Positions 1 through 7,312 of a stretch of DNA of 64,000 nucleotides are shown here, one piece after another. Location: NCBI GenBank assembly GCA_024233435.1, contig JACKPQ010000002.1:62001-126000 (forward strand), given 5' to 3'. The stretch's first letter is position 1. Each line of letters begins with the position of its first letter. The notes beneath the pieces were generated by a model. It did no database searches, was not told the DNA's origin, and saw only the letters and a program-made list of their open reading frames with translations. The DNA is from Chlamydiales bacterium (GTDB lineage: Bacteria > Chlamydiota > Chlamydiia > Chlamydiales > JACKPQ01). The position numbers were made by a program, and so were the translations under genes.

Positions 1-1
1 C

Positions 2-322
2 TAAATCTCCAACCATTTGAGCGATATAAGCCACATTAATCGATGCGCGAACATCCTCTCCTTGAGGATTTTGACCCACATTCTCCCATGGTTCAATAAT
101 GCATAAGCTATTTCGATGGAGCATTGGATTTTTTTTAATCTGATCAGCGGAGATAATGACTTTTTCAAATGGCGCTGATGAGCCCCAACCGATCACAGGA
201 ATCTGCTTTGATGCAAAGGGGCTTTTAGAACGTCTATCTGCTAAAAACTGCGCAAAATGCGCCTTAATTGTCTGCAAATTGGACTTGCCCGGCAAATAAA
301 AGCCAGGTTTCTCACGCCACAT
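2..322 (-). CDS. Unrecognised protein, N-terminal part only
   Basis: An open frame starts at the ATG at 322-320 and stays open through 107 codons to the left edge, so the gene is cut by the window. An AGGGGGG Shine-Dalgarno sequence lies about 6 bases before the ATG, which supports this start. The visible protein begins MWREKPGFYLPGKSNLQ and contains VIGWGSSAPFEKVIIS. I see no signal peptide, membrane segment or motif that names a family. It follows the lipoprotein gene at 376-717 on the same strand after 53 bases, so it probably belongs to the transcript that begins at rodA. Function unknown. Confidence 0.7.
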   Translation of the reverse strand, partial: MWREKPGFYLPGKSNLQTIKAHFAQFLADRRSKSPFASKQIPVIGWGSSAPFEKVIISADQIKKNPMLHRNSLCIIEPWENVGQNPQGEDVRASINVAYIAQMVGDL

Positions 323-375
323 AAAGCACCCCCCTAAGTCCTCATATAACAGATGAACTTATGGAAGGCAATTAA

Positions 376-717
376 CTAACTGTTATGAGGAAACGGATCG
401 TCTGTTTGGGTTGGTCTAAATGGAGGAGGTCGCATTGTATCCATGCGCTTGCCAACGACTTTGCCGTTTGTCATGATGAGAAAATAGTGGTTTTGACTCA
501 CGATACGAGCACCGACATCAATGCGCTCGATGTACTCCCACTCGTCAGTGTTTCCACCACGGGAATAAATTTTGTAAGGGGTGCCATGCTCTGCTTCTAC
601 TTCTTTGGCTGTTGCACCTAAAGGGATCGAGGCGAATTCATCAGATGTCATCAATGCTCTATTTTGATAGCAGGCGCATAAAAGCACCAAACTTAATATG
701 CCAATCCACTTTTTCAT
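376..717 (-). CDS. Small BamE/SmpA-like lipoprotein
   Basis: The 113-residue product starts MKKWIGILSLVLLCAC, a short signal peptide ending in a lipobox-like LCAC, so it is predicted to be a lipid-anchored envelope protein. The mature part has the pattern of the SmpA/OmlA (BamE) fold: FASIPLGATAKEVEAEHGTP, then a strand EWEYIERI and another YFLIMTNGKVVGKRM. BamE is an accessory lipoprotein of the outer-membrane beta-barrel assembly machine; the assignment rests on this pattern only. A longer frame opens upstream, but the ATG at 717 overlaps the stop of the preceding gene as ATGA, so translational coupling chooses this start. The tail is proline-rich. Confidence 0.6.
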   Translation of the reverse strand: MKKWIGILSLVLLCACYQNRALMTSDEFASIPLGATAKEVEAEHGTPYKIYSRGGNTDEWEYIERIDVGARIVSQNHYFLIMTNGKVVGKRMDTMRPPPFRPTQTDDPFPHNS

Positions 718-1166
718 TTTTTCTCCTGCAGCTGTTGCCATATCCGTCCTTGAATTGTTGTGCGATAATCATCTTCAGTCGAGTATTCTGCACGCATTTT
801 ATAGCTTTTATCGGGCTGAAGCTCATAAAATTCCATCCCCTCAAATCCCATCGCAGGCATCCGAAACTCCCAGGCAATTGTCTTTTCTGTAACAAGCCCA
901 GTTCCTATAACTTTTCCCATCGACTGGTTTTCTAACTCTATATCAAATTTACCATTTTGGATGTGTGATATGACAAATTGATTGTTCATGGTTTCAGCAA
1001 GGCCTTTGACTTGGATTTCCTGCGTTGAATCGATGAGACCAAATTGATTGACAAATCCAACGTTCCAACGCGTGTAAAAATCGAGCTCGTCTTTAACCAT
1101 GTTAAGCTGAATTTTTCCCTCGCCGAGCCATGCCCCTGGCTCGAATAAAAAATGGTGCCCTAACAA
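714..1166 (-). CDS. Unrecognised small beta-rich protein downstream of rodA
   Basis: I place the start at the TTG at 1166 because it overlaps the last seven bases of rodA, an AGAAGG Shine-Dalgarno sequence lies 8 bases upstream, and upstream sequence in this frame runs antiparallel to nothing recognisable within rodA. The product has 150 residues and alternates short predicted strands (GAWLGEGKIQL, LDFYTRWNVGF, EFYELQPDKSYKMRAEYS), which could fit a lipocalin-like barrel, but no diagnostic motif is present. The stop overlaps the next ATG as ATGA. Being sandwiched between rodA and a BamE-like lipoprotein suggests an envelope or regulatory role; function is unknown. Confidence 0.6.
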   Translation of the reverse strand: MLGHHFLFEPGAWLGEGKIQLNMVKDELDFYTRWNVGFVNQFGLIDSTQEIQVKGLAETMNNQFVISHIQNGKFDIELENQSMGKVIGTGLVTEKTIAWEFRMPAMGFEGMEFYELQPDKSYKMRAEYSTEDDYRTTIQGRIWQQLQEKK

Positions 1167-2287
1167 AACATAAACCTTCTGCAATAAACACTTTGTAAAA
1201 GTCCAAGAGCACTCATTGTCGCAAGCACTGATGATCCTCCATACGTCATTAAGATGAGTGGCACACCTGTGATGGGTAAAAAGCCACACATCATGCCGAT
1301 ATTGACGACGACGTGCATCGCCAGATAGACAGCAATTCCAGCTGACAATAACCGACCAAAGGGATCTTTGGCAAGTGCTGTCACTTGAAAGCTAAAATAA
1401 ATGAGGCCAAAAAAAGCTGTTAGGACTATAAACACGCCCCAAAGCCCGAATTCTTCAGCAAAGGCTGCAAATACTGAGTCGGTTTGTGCTGCCGGTAAAA
1501 AAGCATTTCCAGTAAATTCACTCTGTCGCCAACCACTCCCTTTAACGCCGCCAACGCTAATGGCCGTTTGCGATGCTCTCTGATGGTAGGTATCGGGGTT
1601 GAGCCGCTCGTATTGATACTCTTTGATCACTTTTGTCGCTATCGGCCGAAAATTCTCATGAGAAATAAATCCTAAAAACATCATGTTGATGAACACAAGC
1701 CCACACATTGCGCAGATTGACATTGCAGCAATCACGCGCCGTTTAATGCCAGCAAAGTAAAACATCACAAGTGTGATTGGCATCAACACAAGCGCTGATC
1801 CCAAATCTGGCTGCTTTAAAATCAATACAAACGGGATTAAAACAAGCATCGATGCCTGAAACAGTGGAACCCATTGGCGCATCCCCTTACCCTTTCGCTC
1901 AATGAATGCGCTCATTGCAATCACAACAGCGAGCTTTGCGATTTCAGAGGGCTGCAGCTCTGCCCCTATGAGCGGAATGCGGTACCATCTGCGCACGTTT
2001 TGAATTGGATTGGTAAAAAATAGCCCCAAAAGTAGCACCAAAGCGATGATATACAAAACAGGTGCCCATTTGCGCAAAGTATGGTAGTCTAAGCCTGCAC
2101 AGAAAAAATAGGCGCCCCAACCGATGGCAAACCATTGCAGCTGTTTTTTGACAATTGGCGAAAAAAAGACATCGCTACCAGATGTTGAAGTCAAAACAAG
2201 CAGGCTACACCCCATCAACGCCAGAATAATGGGCAGGGGCCGCAAGTCCAAGCGGCGTAAATAGAGGTGATTCCAAAGCATGGCCAT
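1160..2287 (-). CDS. rodA: RodA/FtsW SEDS peptidoglycan polymerase
   Basis: The 375-residue product is an integral membrane protein of the SEDS family, which polymerises lipid II into glycan strands together with a class B PBP. Hallmarks seen are about ten hydrophobic segments, the GAELQPSEIAKLAVVIAMSA segment, KQPDLGSALVLMPI, and the C-terminal NIGMMCGFLPITGVPLILMTYGGSS signature. Length is normal for RodA. The start may be the ATG at 2287 or the one at 2281; no good Shine-Dalgarno sequence precedes either. Both overlap the start codon of the divergent birA. Chlamydia trachomatis has the same rodA/birA neighbourhood (CT726/CT725). A PBP2 partner is encoded at 55.4-58.6 kb. Confidence 0.95.
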   Translation of the reverse strand: MAMLWNHLYLRRLDLRPLPIILALMGCSLLVLTSTSGSDVFFSPIVKKQLQWFAIGWGAYFFCAGLDYHTLRKWAPVLYIIALVLLLGLFFTNPIQNVRRWYRIPLIGAELQPSEIAKLAVVIAMSAFIERKGKGMRQWVPLFQASMLVLIPFVLILKQPDLGSALVLMPITLVMFYFAGIKRRVIAAMSICAMCGLVFINMMFLGFISHENFRPIATKVIKEYQYERLNPDTYHQRASQTAISVGGVKGSGWRQSEFTGNAFLPAAQTDSVFAAFAEEFGLWGVFIVLTAFFGLIYFSFQVTALAKDPFGRLLSAGIAVYLAMHVVVNIGMMCGFLPITGVPLILMTYGGSSVLATMSALGLLQSVYCRRFMFC

Positions 2288-2981
2288 AGATTATATTGAA
2301 CTACCTATCATTGATTCTACAAATACCTGGGCTAAAGAGCATAGTGATGAGCTCCACCCCGATCCACTCATTTGCATTACAGCCAATAGCCAAACAAGCG
2401 GCCGCGGTCGCTATAAGCGCACATGGCAATCTCCACCAGATACAAACCTTTATGCCACATTTTGCTTTTATCTGCCCCCAACATTTACAGCTGCTCACAA
2501 TTTAGCCCAAGTCCTCTCTATTTCGACCATCCGAGTTTTAAAAAAGCTTGGTCTAAAGCCCAAAATAAAATGGCCCAATGACATTCTTCTAAACGGAAAA
2601 AAATGCGCCGGCATGCTCTGCGAAATTTCTCAGCCACTGGCAATCATCGGCATCGGCTTAAATATTAATATGCAAAGCTGCGATGAAATCGACCAACCAG
2701 CAACGTCCTTGCTCATAGAAAGCGGCCAAGAATTTTCTATCCTTGCAATTCGCAATCAACTCGCTGAGCAATTTTTAGAAGATCTGAACCTCTACCTTAA
2801 ATCTGGATTTGACCCATTCTTTCATGAGTACGAGCAGAATCTAGCCTATCTTGGAGAGACCATTACTTGCACAGTCTCTGGAGAAAAGATCACTGGTGTA
2901 TTTGAAAAGCTCCTTCCAGACGGGCGCATCCTCATGCGCCTACCAGATGGTTCTGAAAAGCCCCTCACCGAAGGGCCCTAA
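2280..2981 (+). CDS. birA: Biotin-protein ligase
   Basis: The 233-residue product is the catalytic type of biotin-[acetyl-CoA-carboxylase] ligase, which forms biotinyl-AMP and transfers biotin to the carboxyl carrier protein. It shows the N-terminal IDSTNTWAKEH, the GRGR nucleotide loop in QTSGRGRYKRTWQSP, the KWPNDILLNGKKCAGMLCE segment and GIGLNIN. There is no N-terminal helix-turn-helix, so it is not a repressor. A GAGGTGA Shine-Dalgarno sequence lies within the beginning of rodA on the other strand, about 9 bases before the ATG. It converges on nifU with a 27-base gap. Confidence 0.95.
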   Translation: MAIDYIELPIIDSTNTWAKEHSDELHPDPLICITANSQTSGRGRYKRTWQSPPDTNLYATFCFYLPPTFTAAHNLAQVLSISTIRVLKKLGLKPKIKWPNDILLNGKKCAGMLCEISQPLAIIGIGLNINMQSCDEIDQPATSLLIESGQEFSILAIRNQLAEQFLEDLNLYLKSGFDPFFHEYEQNLAYLGETITCTVSGEKITGVFEKLLPDGRILMRLPDGSEKPLTEGP

Positions 2982-3008
2982 TACCAATTCTGCGGTCCCC
3001 TTCAAAGA

Positions 3009-3719
3009 TTAAAACTCTAAATTGCTCAGGTCGGGCTTAACCTCTAGGTCGGGATGAATTTTTGTTTTGAGGGCCTGAGAAATTGCGTTGAGTGTCGCAC
3101 CTGTTGCAGAGTAGCAAGTTGTGCAAGCACCCTCATAGGCGATCAGCACTTCATCGCCTTTTAGATCAACGATTCGGATGCCCCCATCATCTAGCTCAAT
3201 GTAGGGACGGACTTCGGTATCGATCATTTGCTCTATAATGGCGATTTTTTTAGCCTTATCCAGGTCTTTAAACCCTGGATATTCGCAAACTTCTCCCGAT
3301 GCGGTTGGCATGGGCGGGGCGATATATTCTTCTGGAAGGGGTAAGTCCACGCATTTTTCCATAGCCATATCCATGGCAGAAAGCACAAGATTGAGGTGAG
3401 AAAAGGTCTCTTTTGGAAGATGCAGCTCTTTGTCGATGAGATCGGCTGTGAAACGCCTGACTTGGGCATAGTTTTTACGCATGGCAAGAGCACATGCAGC
3501 TTCCAAGCTAGCCACAAGAGCTGTCGACCCAAAGTGGGTATATTTGACATCGGCAATAACACCATCTGTTTCATCGACCAGAAAATCAATATTCAAAGAG
3601 CCTTCAGTGCCGCTGACAAGACGCATGCCCGGGCACGCTGTCAGTCTGCCCCCGTATTGAGGATGCAAAATTTTCTCAATGGTTTTTTTTGTGTAATTTT
3701 GCCAAGGGTAGGGTTTCAT
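3009..3719 (-). CDS. nifU: NifU-like protein with cysteine-less scaffold domain and intact Nfu domain
   Basis: The 236-residue product has two parts. Residues 1 to about 140 align with the IscU scaffold fold, but none of its three cluster-binding cysteines survives: the usual GAPACGD loop reads RLVSGTEGS, the FGCGSA loop reads HFGSTALVAS and the HCS site reads LVLS. Residues about 165-225 form an Nfu domain with the CTTC motif (GACTTCYSATG) that can carry a bridging Fe-S cluster. The family moves Fe-S clusters to apoproteins in the cytosol. The ATG overlaps the stop of the NifS-like gene as ATGA. Order nifU-nifS-gpmA matches CT720-CT722. Confidence 0.85.
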   Translation of the reverse strand: MKPYPWQNYTKKTIEKILHPQYGGRLTACPGMRLVSGTEGSLNIDFLVDETDGVIADVKYTHFGSTALVASLEAACALAMRKNYAQVRRFTADLIDKELHLPKETFSHLNLVLSAMDMAMEKCVDLPLPEEYIAPPMPTASGEVCEYPGFKDLDKAKKIAIIEQMIDTEVRPYIELDDGGIRIVDLKGDEVLIAYEGACTTCYSATGATLNAISQALKTKIHPDLEVKPDLSNLEF

Positions 3720-4669
3720 AAAATCTGCTCCAGGGCAAGTTGTAGCTCATTAGGATTGGAGTCAGGGGTAAAGCAAAAGCTAAGAGCGCTTTTTGCTAAT
3801 CTGTCATCAAGGCCTGCTGCTTTCAAAACGTGCTCAATATTTTGAAATGCTCCGCCCCCAAATGAAACGTCAAGCCCTGCATGCTTTAGGTGAAATGCGA
3901 GCAGCTCGGACGTCATCTTAGAAAAACTAATGCAGGATATGCCAGGGAGCCTTTCTGAGTCTTGAAATAGGGCTTGTCCACAAGTTAATTTTCGCTCAAA
4001 GGTATCGCGAATACGCGCGCTTTCAATGGCAAGGTGGTCCAAGTTGTCCATGAGCTCTTGGGCCCTTTTGCCTCTTTCTACAATCCAGCTAGGGTCAATG
4101 GGGCGCCCTGAAACCATTGGCAAAAGCGGCTCTTTAGAAAAAAGCATCCCCTCCCAAGTCAGATAATCAATCCCCATTTCATCCATGCGAATTTGCATTT
4201 TTCCAGCAACGTGACTTGCATCGACATGCAAGGGAACTTGCGCTTCTTGACAAACTTTTGCGATGCTAGCGATCGGCTGAACAACCCCTGTTAAAGCATT
4301 TGCCCAGGATAAGCTGACCAGTCCTGTGCGAGCAGTGATGTATTTTTTTACATCTTCTGCCGTGATAAATCCTCGGTTATTGACCGATACTTTTTTCGCA
4401 AAACATCCAAGCGGCTCGAGGCGCTGCAAAGAAAGCAGGGTCGGAGCATCTTCTACGTTACTTGTCAGGATGTGGTTCCTGCCCGATTCAGCAAGCTGGT
4501 CGATGAAATGCCCAAAAAGCACCGTGCTTATTGCTTCAGCGCGATCAAAATAGGGCCATCCGGGAAAGCTTGCACCGACAAGGTCGCAAATTGCCTTTTC
4601 AGCCTTGGTGCAATCGGGAATTTCTGCCGTGGGTAAGAAGCCCACATGTGTATGAAAATTTTTTGTCAC
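3716..4669 (-). CDS. NifS-like aminotransferase homologue lacking catalytic residues
   Basis: The 317-residue product aligns with cysteine desulfurases over HILTSNVEDAP, VSLSWANALTGVVQPIASIAKVC and PLHVDASHVAGKMQI. The expected PLP-binding lysine of the SGHKxxGPKG loop is missing (TWEGMLFSKEP), the PLP-stacking histidine of the EH motif is aspartate (VEDAP), and the active-site cysteine loop GSAC reads GGGAFQN. The first 60-70 residues of the family are also absent. It is therefore probably not a working desulfurase. Its frame is intact and coupled on both sides (stop/start overlap with gpmA upstream and nifU downstream), so it appears maintained. An intact SufS is encoded at 29.2-30.4 kb. 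Confidence 0.8.
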   Translation of the reverse strand: MTKNFHTHVGFLPTAEIPDCTKAEKAICDLVGASFPGWPYFDRAEAISTVLFGHFIDQLAESGRNHILTSNVEDAPTLLSLQRLEPLGCFAKKVSVNNRGFITAEDVKKYITARTGLVSLSWANALTGVVQPIASIAKVCQEAQVPLHVDASHVAGKMQIRMDEMGIDYLTWEGMLFSKEPLLPMVSGRPIDPSWIVERGKRAQELMDNLDHLAIESARIRDTFERKLTCGQALFQDSERLPGISCISFSKMTSELLAFHLKHAGLDVSFGGGAFQNIEHVLKAAGLDDRLAKSALSFCFTPDSNPNELQLALEQIL

Positions 4670-5343
4670 AGCGTCTGTTTTTCAAATGTCTTATCCGCAT
4701 AAGTATAACAGATTGGCTGCCCTGTCGGAACCTCTAATTGAACAACTTCATCTTCAGAGAGCTGATCGAGCTCCATGAGTATAGCCCGAAGGCTGTTGCC
4801 ATGGGCAGAAATCAAGACATTTTCGCCTCGTTCGAGGTGGGGCATAATATGTTTTTTAAAATAAGGTAGCGTGCGATCTGCGGTATCTTTTAGGCTTTCT
4901 CCATCTGGAGGGGGCGTAGCAAAACTGCGTCTCCATGTGTGGACCTGCTCTTTGCCAAATTTGGCCCTGGCATCATCTTTGTTCATCCCTTGTAATTTCC
5001 CATACATACGCTCATTGAGCTCCCAGGCCACATGCATCGGGATCAGATTTTGATCGCCATAGCTCTTGTCCCAATCATCGAGTTTTCCCTCTCCTGGATG
5101 CATAACGCACGGCACCCGGCCCTCATCGTGCACGCTCATGGCAAGCATAGCTGTCAGCTGTGCCCGCGCAAGGGATGAGACATAAATCACCTGAAAATCA
5201 ATATGTTGTATTGCTTTGCCCGCATTCAAAGCTTCTTGAATTCCTTTTTGGCTTAGAGGTATATCAACCCAACCTGTAAATAAATTTTTTGCATTCCAGA
5301 CCGATTGACCATGACGAAGCAAAACAAGTAAAGATTTTCCCAT
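4666..5343 (-). CDS. gpmA: 2,3-bisphosphoglycerate-dependent phosphoglycerate mutase
   Basis: The 225-residue cytosolic enzyme interconverts 3- and 2-phosphoglycerate in glycolysis. It carries the phosphohistidine motif LLRHGQSVWNAKNLFTGW, the ELNERMYGKLQGMNK substrate segment and the second catalytic histidine in VLISAHGNSLRAI. Length is a little short of the E. coli enzyme (250), as in Chlamydia. Its stop overlaps the start of the NifS-like gene by 4 bases, so the three genes gpmA-nifS-nifU look like one transcript. Confidence 0.95.
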   Translation of the reverse strand: MGKSLLVLLRHGQSVWNAKNLFTGWVDIPLSQKGIQEALNAGKAIQHIDFQVIYVSSLARAQLTAMLAMSVHDEGRVPCVMHPGEGKLDDWDKSYGDQNLIPMHVAWELNERMYGKLQGMNKDDARAKFGKEQVHTWRRSFATPPPDGESLKDTADRTLPYFKKHIMPHLERGENVLISAHGNSLRAILMELDQLSEDEVVQLEVPTGQPICYTYADKTFEKQTL

Positions 5344-5563
5344 AATTTGACCATAACTAATTTTGGTAAAATATGCCAGGATGTGTTAGAATGGCTTAAC
5401 GCTCGCTCCGTGATATTTTTTTTGTCTAGAGGTCGAGCGAGGCAAAATCAGGGGCATTTGAGTAACGAATGCCATAGTCCCAGCGCTATGGCTGAGGAAG
5501 AAAATGTACATGATGAAGCCGCAGTCGACCTATTGGCAAAAAATGTCATGGAGTGAGGGTTTA
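5344..5563. other. Intergenic stretch with tandem hairpins
   Basis: This 220-base divergent gap lies between gpmA and the phosphatase gene. It holds a potential stem CTCGCTC (5402-5408) with GAGCGAG (5435-5441), a GGCATT/AATGCC hairpin (5453-5458 with 5468-5473) and a CCATAG/CTATGG hairpin (5472-5477 with 5486-5491) that competes with it for two bases. A plus-strand frame at 5347-5556 is open for 69 codons but resembles no protein. The region could encode a leader or small RNA; I see no known RNA family in it. Confidence 0.3.
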
Positions 5564-5950
5564 ATGGGAACGGAGACATTACCAGGGATTTTTTACAGCT
5601 CAAAAGCTCATTTTGATGCCATCAAAGCTAATTGCCCCTATGCTGAGGTCATCAGCTTAGTAGAGGTTAGGCTACCATCAAAACCTGCTTTTACCCACCA
5701 CTTTTTACCAGCGGCAAACTGGCATGATCTCCAATCAATTTTTGAAGAGGCTTTTACAGTTTTAGATCGGGCTACACCTGATCACCCCATTCTAGTTCAC
5801 TGCAAGATCGGAGTCGTTCGTTGCCCTGCATTGATTATGGCCTACATGATAAACAAAAAAAACCTAACAGCCTATGAGGCTTTTGCTAGCATGAAGGGCG
5901 TTAGCGACGAATTTTTGCCCTACTTAAAAGAGTATGAACATGAGACTTAA
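5564..5950 (+). CDS. Dual-specificity phosphatase-like protein
   Basis: The 128-residue product has the cysteine phosphatase signature HCxxGxxR as VHCKIGVVRCPALIMAYM near residue 87, following a hydrophobic ILVHC strand, as in small dual-specificity or tyrosine phosphatases. The Cys forms the phospho-enzyme and the Arg binds phosphate. An upstream aspartate acid is not obvious. I chose the ATG at 5564, preceded by GAGGG at a good distance; an upstream in-frame ATG at 5504 has no convincing ribosome site. Its end overlaps the pseudouridine synthase start by 17 bases, so both are co-translated. Substrate unknown. Confidence 0.75.
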   Translation: MGTETLPGIFYSSKAHFDAIKANCPYAEVISLVEVRLPSKPAFTHHFLPAANWHDLQSIFEEAFTVLDRATPDHPILVHCKIGVVRCPALIMAYMINKKNLTAYEAFASMKGVSDEFLPYLKEYEHET

Positions 5951-6626
5951 TAAGGCCCTAGCAGAAGCTGGCGTTGCAGCAAGACGCACTTGCGACCATC
6001 TGATTTTTTCTGGCAAGGTTGCCGTTAACGGCACTGTTTGCAAACGACCTCAAACACAGATTGAATCAACTGATAAGATCACTGTTGATGGTAAACCTAT
6101 TGACTCTCAAAAAAAGGTTTATTTTATCATGAATAAACCGCGTGGCTTCGAGTGCACCCATAAGCGCCCCATTGGAAAAAAAATTGTCTACGATCTTTTG
6201 AGCGAGCACCACTCTAGGCTATTTTCTGTTGGGCGTCTCGACCGAGATACAACAGGTCTTCTAATTCTTACAAACGATGGGGACTTTGCCAACCAAATTA
6301 TCCATCCCTCTTCTAACATTACAAAAGAATACCTTGTCAAAACCGATGCTGAAATCACCCACGAGCACCTGGTCACTATGAGTCACGGCATTGAAATTGA
6401 AGGCGTTTTTGTTCAGCCAAAAAAAGTAAAAAAAGTGCGCCGCAATACCTTTAAAATCTCCGTAAAAGAAGGCAAAAAACGCGAGGTGCGCCTCATTGCC
6501 GCTGCTGCAGATCTTGAAGTTTTAGAACTTAAACGCATCCGCATTGGCAACCTTGAGCTGGGCAATCTGCCTGAAGGCGCTGTCCAGCCTCTCTCAGAGA
6601 AGCAAAAAGCATCGTTGACAAATTAG
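5934..6626 (+). CDS. RluB/RsuA-type rRNA pseudouridine synthase
   Basis: The 230-residue product begins with an S4 RNA-binding domain (MRLNKALAEAGVAARRTCDHLIFSGKVAVNG, residues 3-50) followed by the pseudouridine synthase domain with FIMNKPRGFECT and the catalytic aspartate in GRLDRDTTGLLILTNDGD. The KEGKKREVRL segment is typical of the RsuA/RluB/RluE branch, which modifies rRNA. The start is ATG 5934 or 5940, both inside the 3' end of the phosphatase gene. It corresponds in position and family to CT723. The exact rRNA target cannot be read from sequence. Confidence 0.9.
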   Translation: MNMRLNKALAEAGVAARRTCDHLIFSGKVAVNGTVCKRPQTQIESTDKITVDGKPIDSQKKVYFIMNKPRGFECTHKRPIGKKIVYDLLSEHHSRLFSVGRLDRDTTGLLILTNDGDFANQIIHPSSNITKEYLVKTDAEITHEHLVTMSHGIEIEGVFVQPKKVKKVRRNTFKISVKEGKKREVRLIAAAADLEVLELKRIRIGNLELGNLPEGAVQPLSEKQKASLTN

Positions 6627-6652
6627 TCAGCTATCGGCGAACATATGAGTAT

Positions 6653-7312
6653 ATGAGAGCGCTTTCAAAACTTCTTGGAAACTCCCCTTTTGCCCCCTTG
6701 AAGACGCATATGGAGAAAGTCCATCTCTGCATTAACAAGCTTACGCACATCTTTGAGGATCTTGGCAAACTCAGTCTCGAACAAATTGAAGAACTAGCAA
6801 AAGAGCTCTCAGAGTTAGAGCATGAGGCTGATATCACAAAAAATGATATCCGTAACCACCTACGAGGGATCTTTTTACCAATTGACCGCTCACAATTTTT
6901 AGAAATTCTGTCTTTGCAAGATAGCATTGCCGATAAAGCAGAAGACATTGCTAATCTTTTGACGCTTCACCCATTTGAAGACGCAACGCAATTGAGGCAT
7001 TTATATCACAAAAATTTAGAAGCATACGAGGATGCAGCGGGCATTATCGGTGAAATCGATGAGCTTGTCGAGTCATCTTTTGGAGGCATGGAAGCTGAAA
7101 AAGTCAAGCGTATGGTTGAAAAAACATCTTACAAAGAGTACGAGGCTGATAAAGCCAAACACACTCTTACAAAAGAGCTATTTGCGAGAGCAGAGACGCT
7201 TTCCACTCCTGCGTTTTATTTATGGATCCGTCTCATCGAAGAGGTCAGCGCTCTGTCCCATCTCTCCGAGCGATTAGCAAACAGAATACGCATGGTGCTT
7301 GAAGTTAAATGA
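6653..7312 (+). CDS. PhoU-like DUF47 (UPF0111) protein
   Basis: The 219-residue, all-helical cytosolic protein is rich in heptad-like Leu/Glu patterns (LELEHEADITKNDIRNHL, LFARAETLS) and matches the DUF47/UPF0111 family, distant PhoU relatives that accompany Pit-type phosphate transporters and probably regulate them. The next gene encodes a Pit permease and overlaps by 4 bases (ATGA), the same pairing as CT691-CT692 in Chlamydia. No strong ribosome site is seen before the ATG. Confidence 0.85.
   Translation: MRALSKLLGNSPFAPLKTHMEKVHLCINKLTHIFEDLGKLSLEQIEELAKELSELEHEADITKNDIRNHLRGIFLPIDRSQFLEILSLQDSIADKAEDIANLLTLHPFEDATQLRHLYHKNLEAYEDAAGIIGEIDELVESSFGGMEAEKVKRMVEKTSYKEYEADKAKHTLTKELFARAETLSTPAFYLWIRLIEEVSALSHLSERLANRIRMVLEVK

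Noticed and set aside
3396..3845. 149-codon plus-strand frame antisense to nifU and the NifS-like gene
   Set aside because: It spans the junction of two well supported genes on the other strand and has no protein-like features.
3716..4669. NifS-like gene as a frameshifted pseudogene
   Set aside because: The frame is intact for 317 codons, overlaps both neighbours with coupled start/stop codons, and the changes are substitutions at specific catalytic sites.
5399..5491. tmRNA, RNase P RNA or SRP RNA
   Set aside because: None of the conserved core sequences of these RNAs is present.
5347..5556. 69-codon plus-strand frame before the phosphatase gene
   Set aside because: It lacks a ribosome site and resembles no protein; the hairpins in the same bases explain it at least as well.
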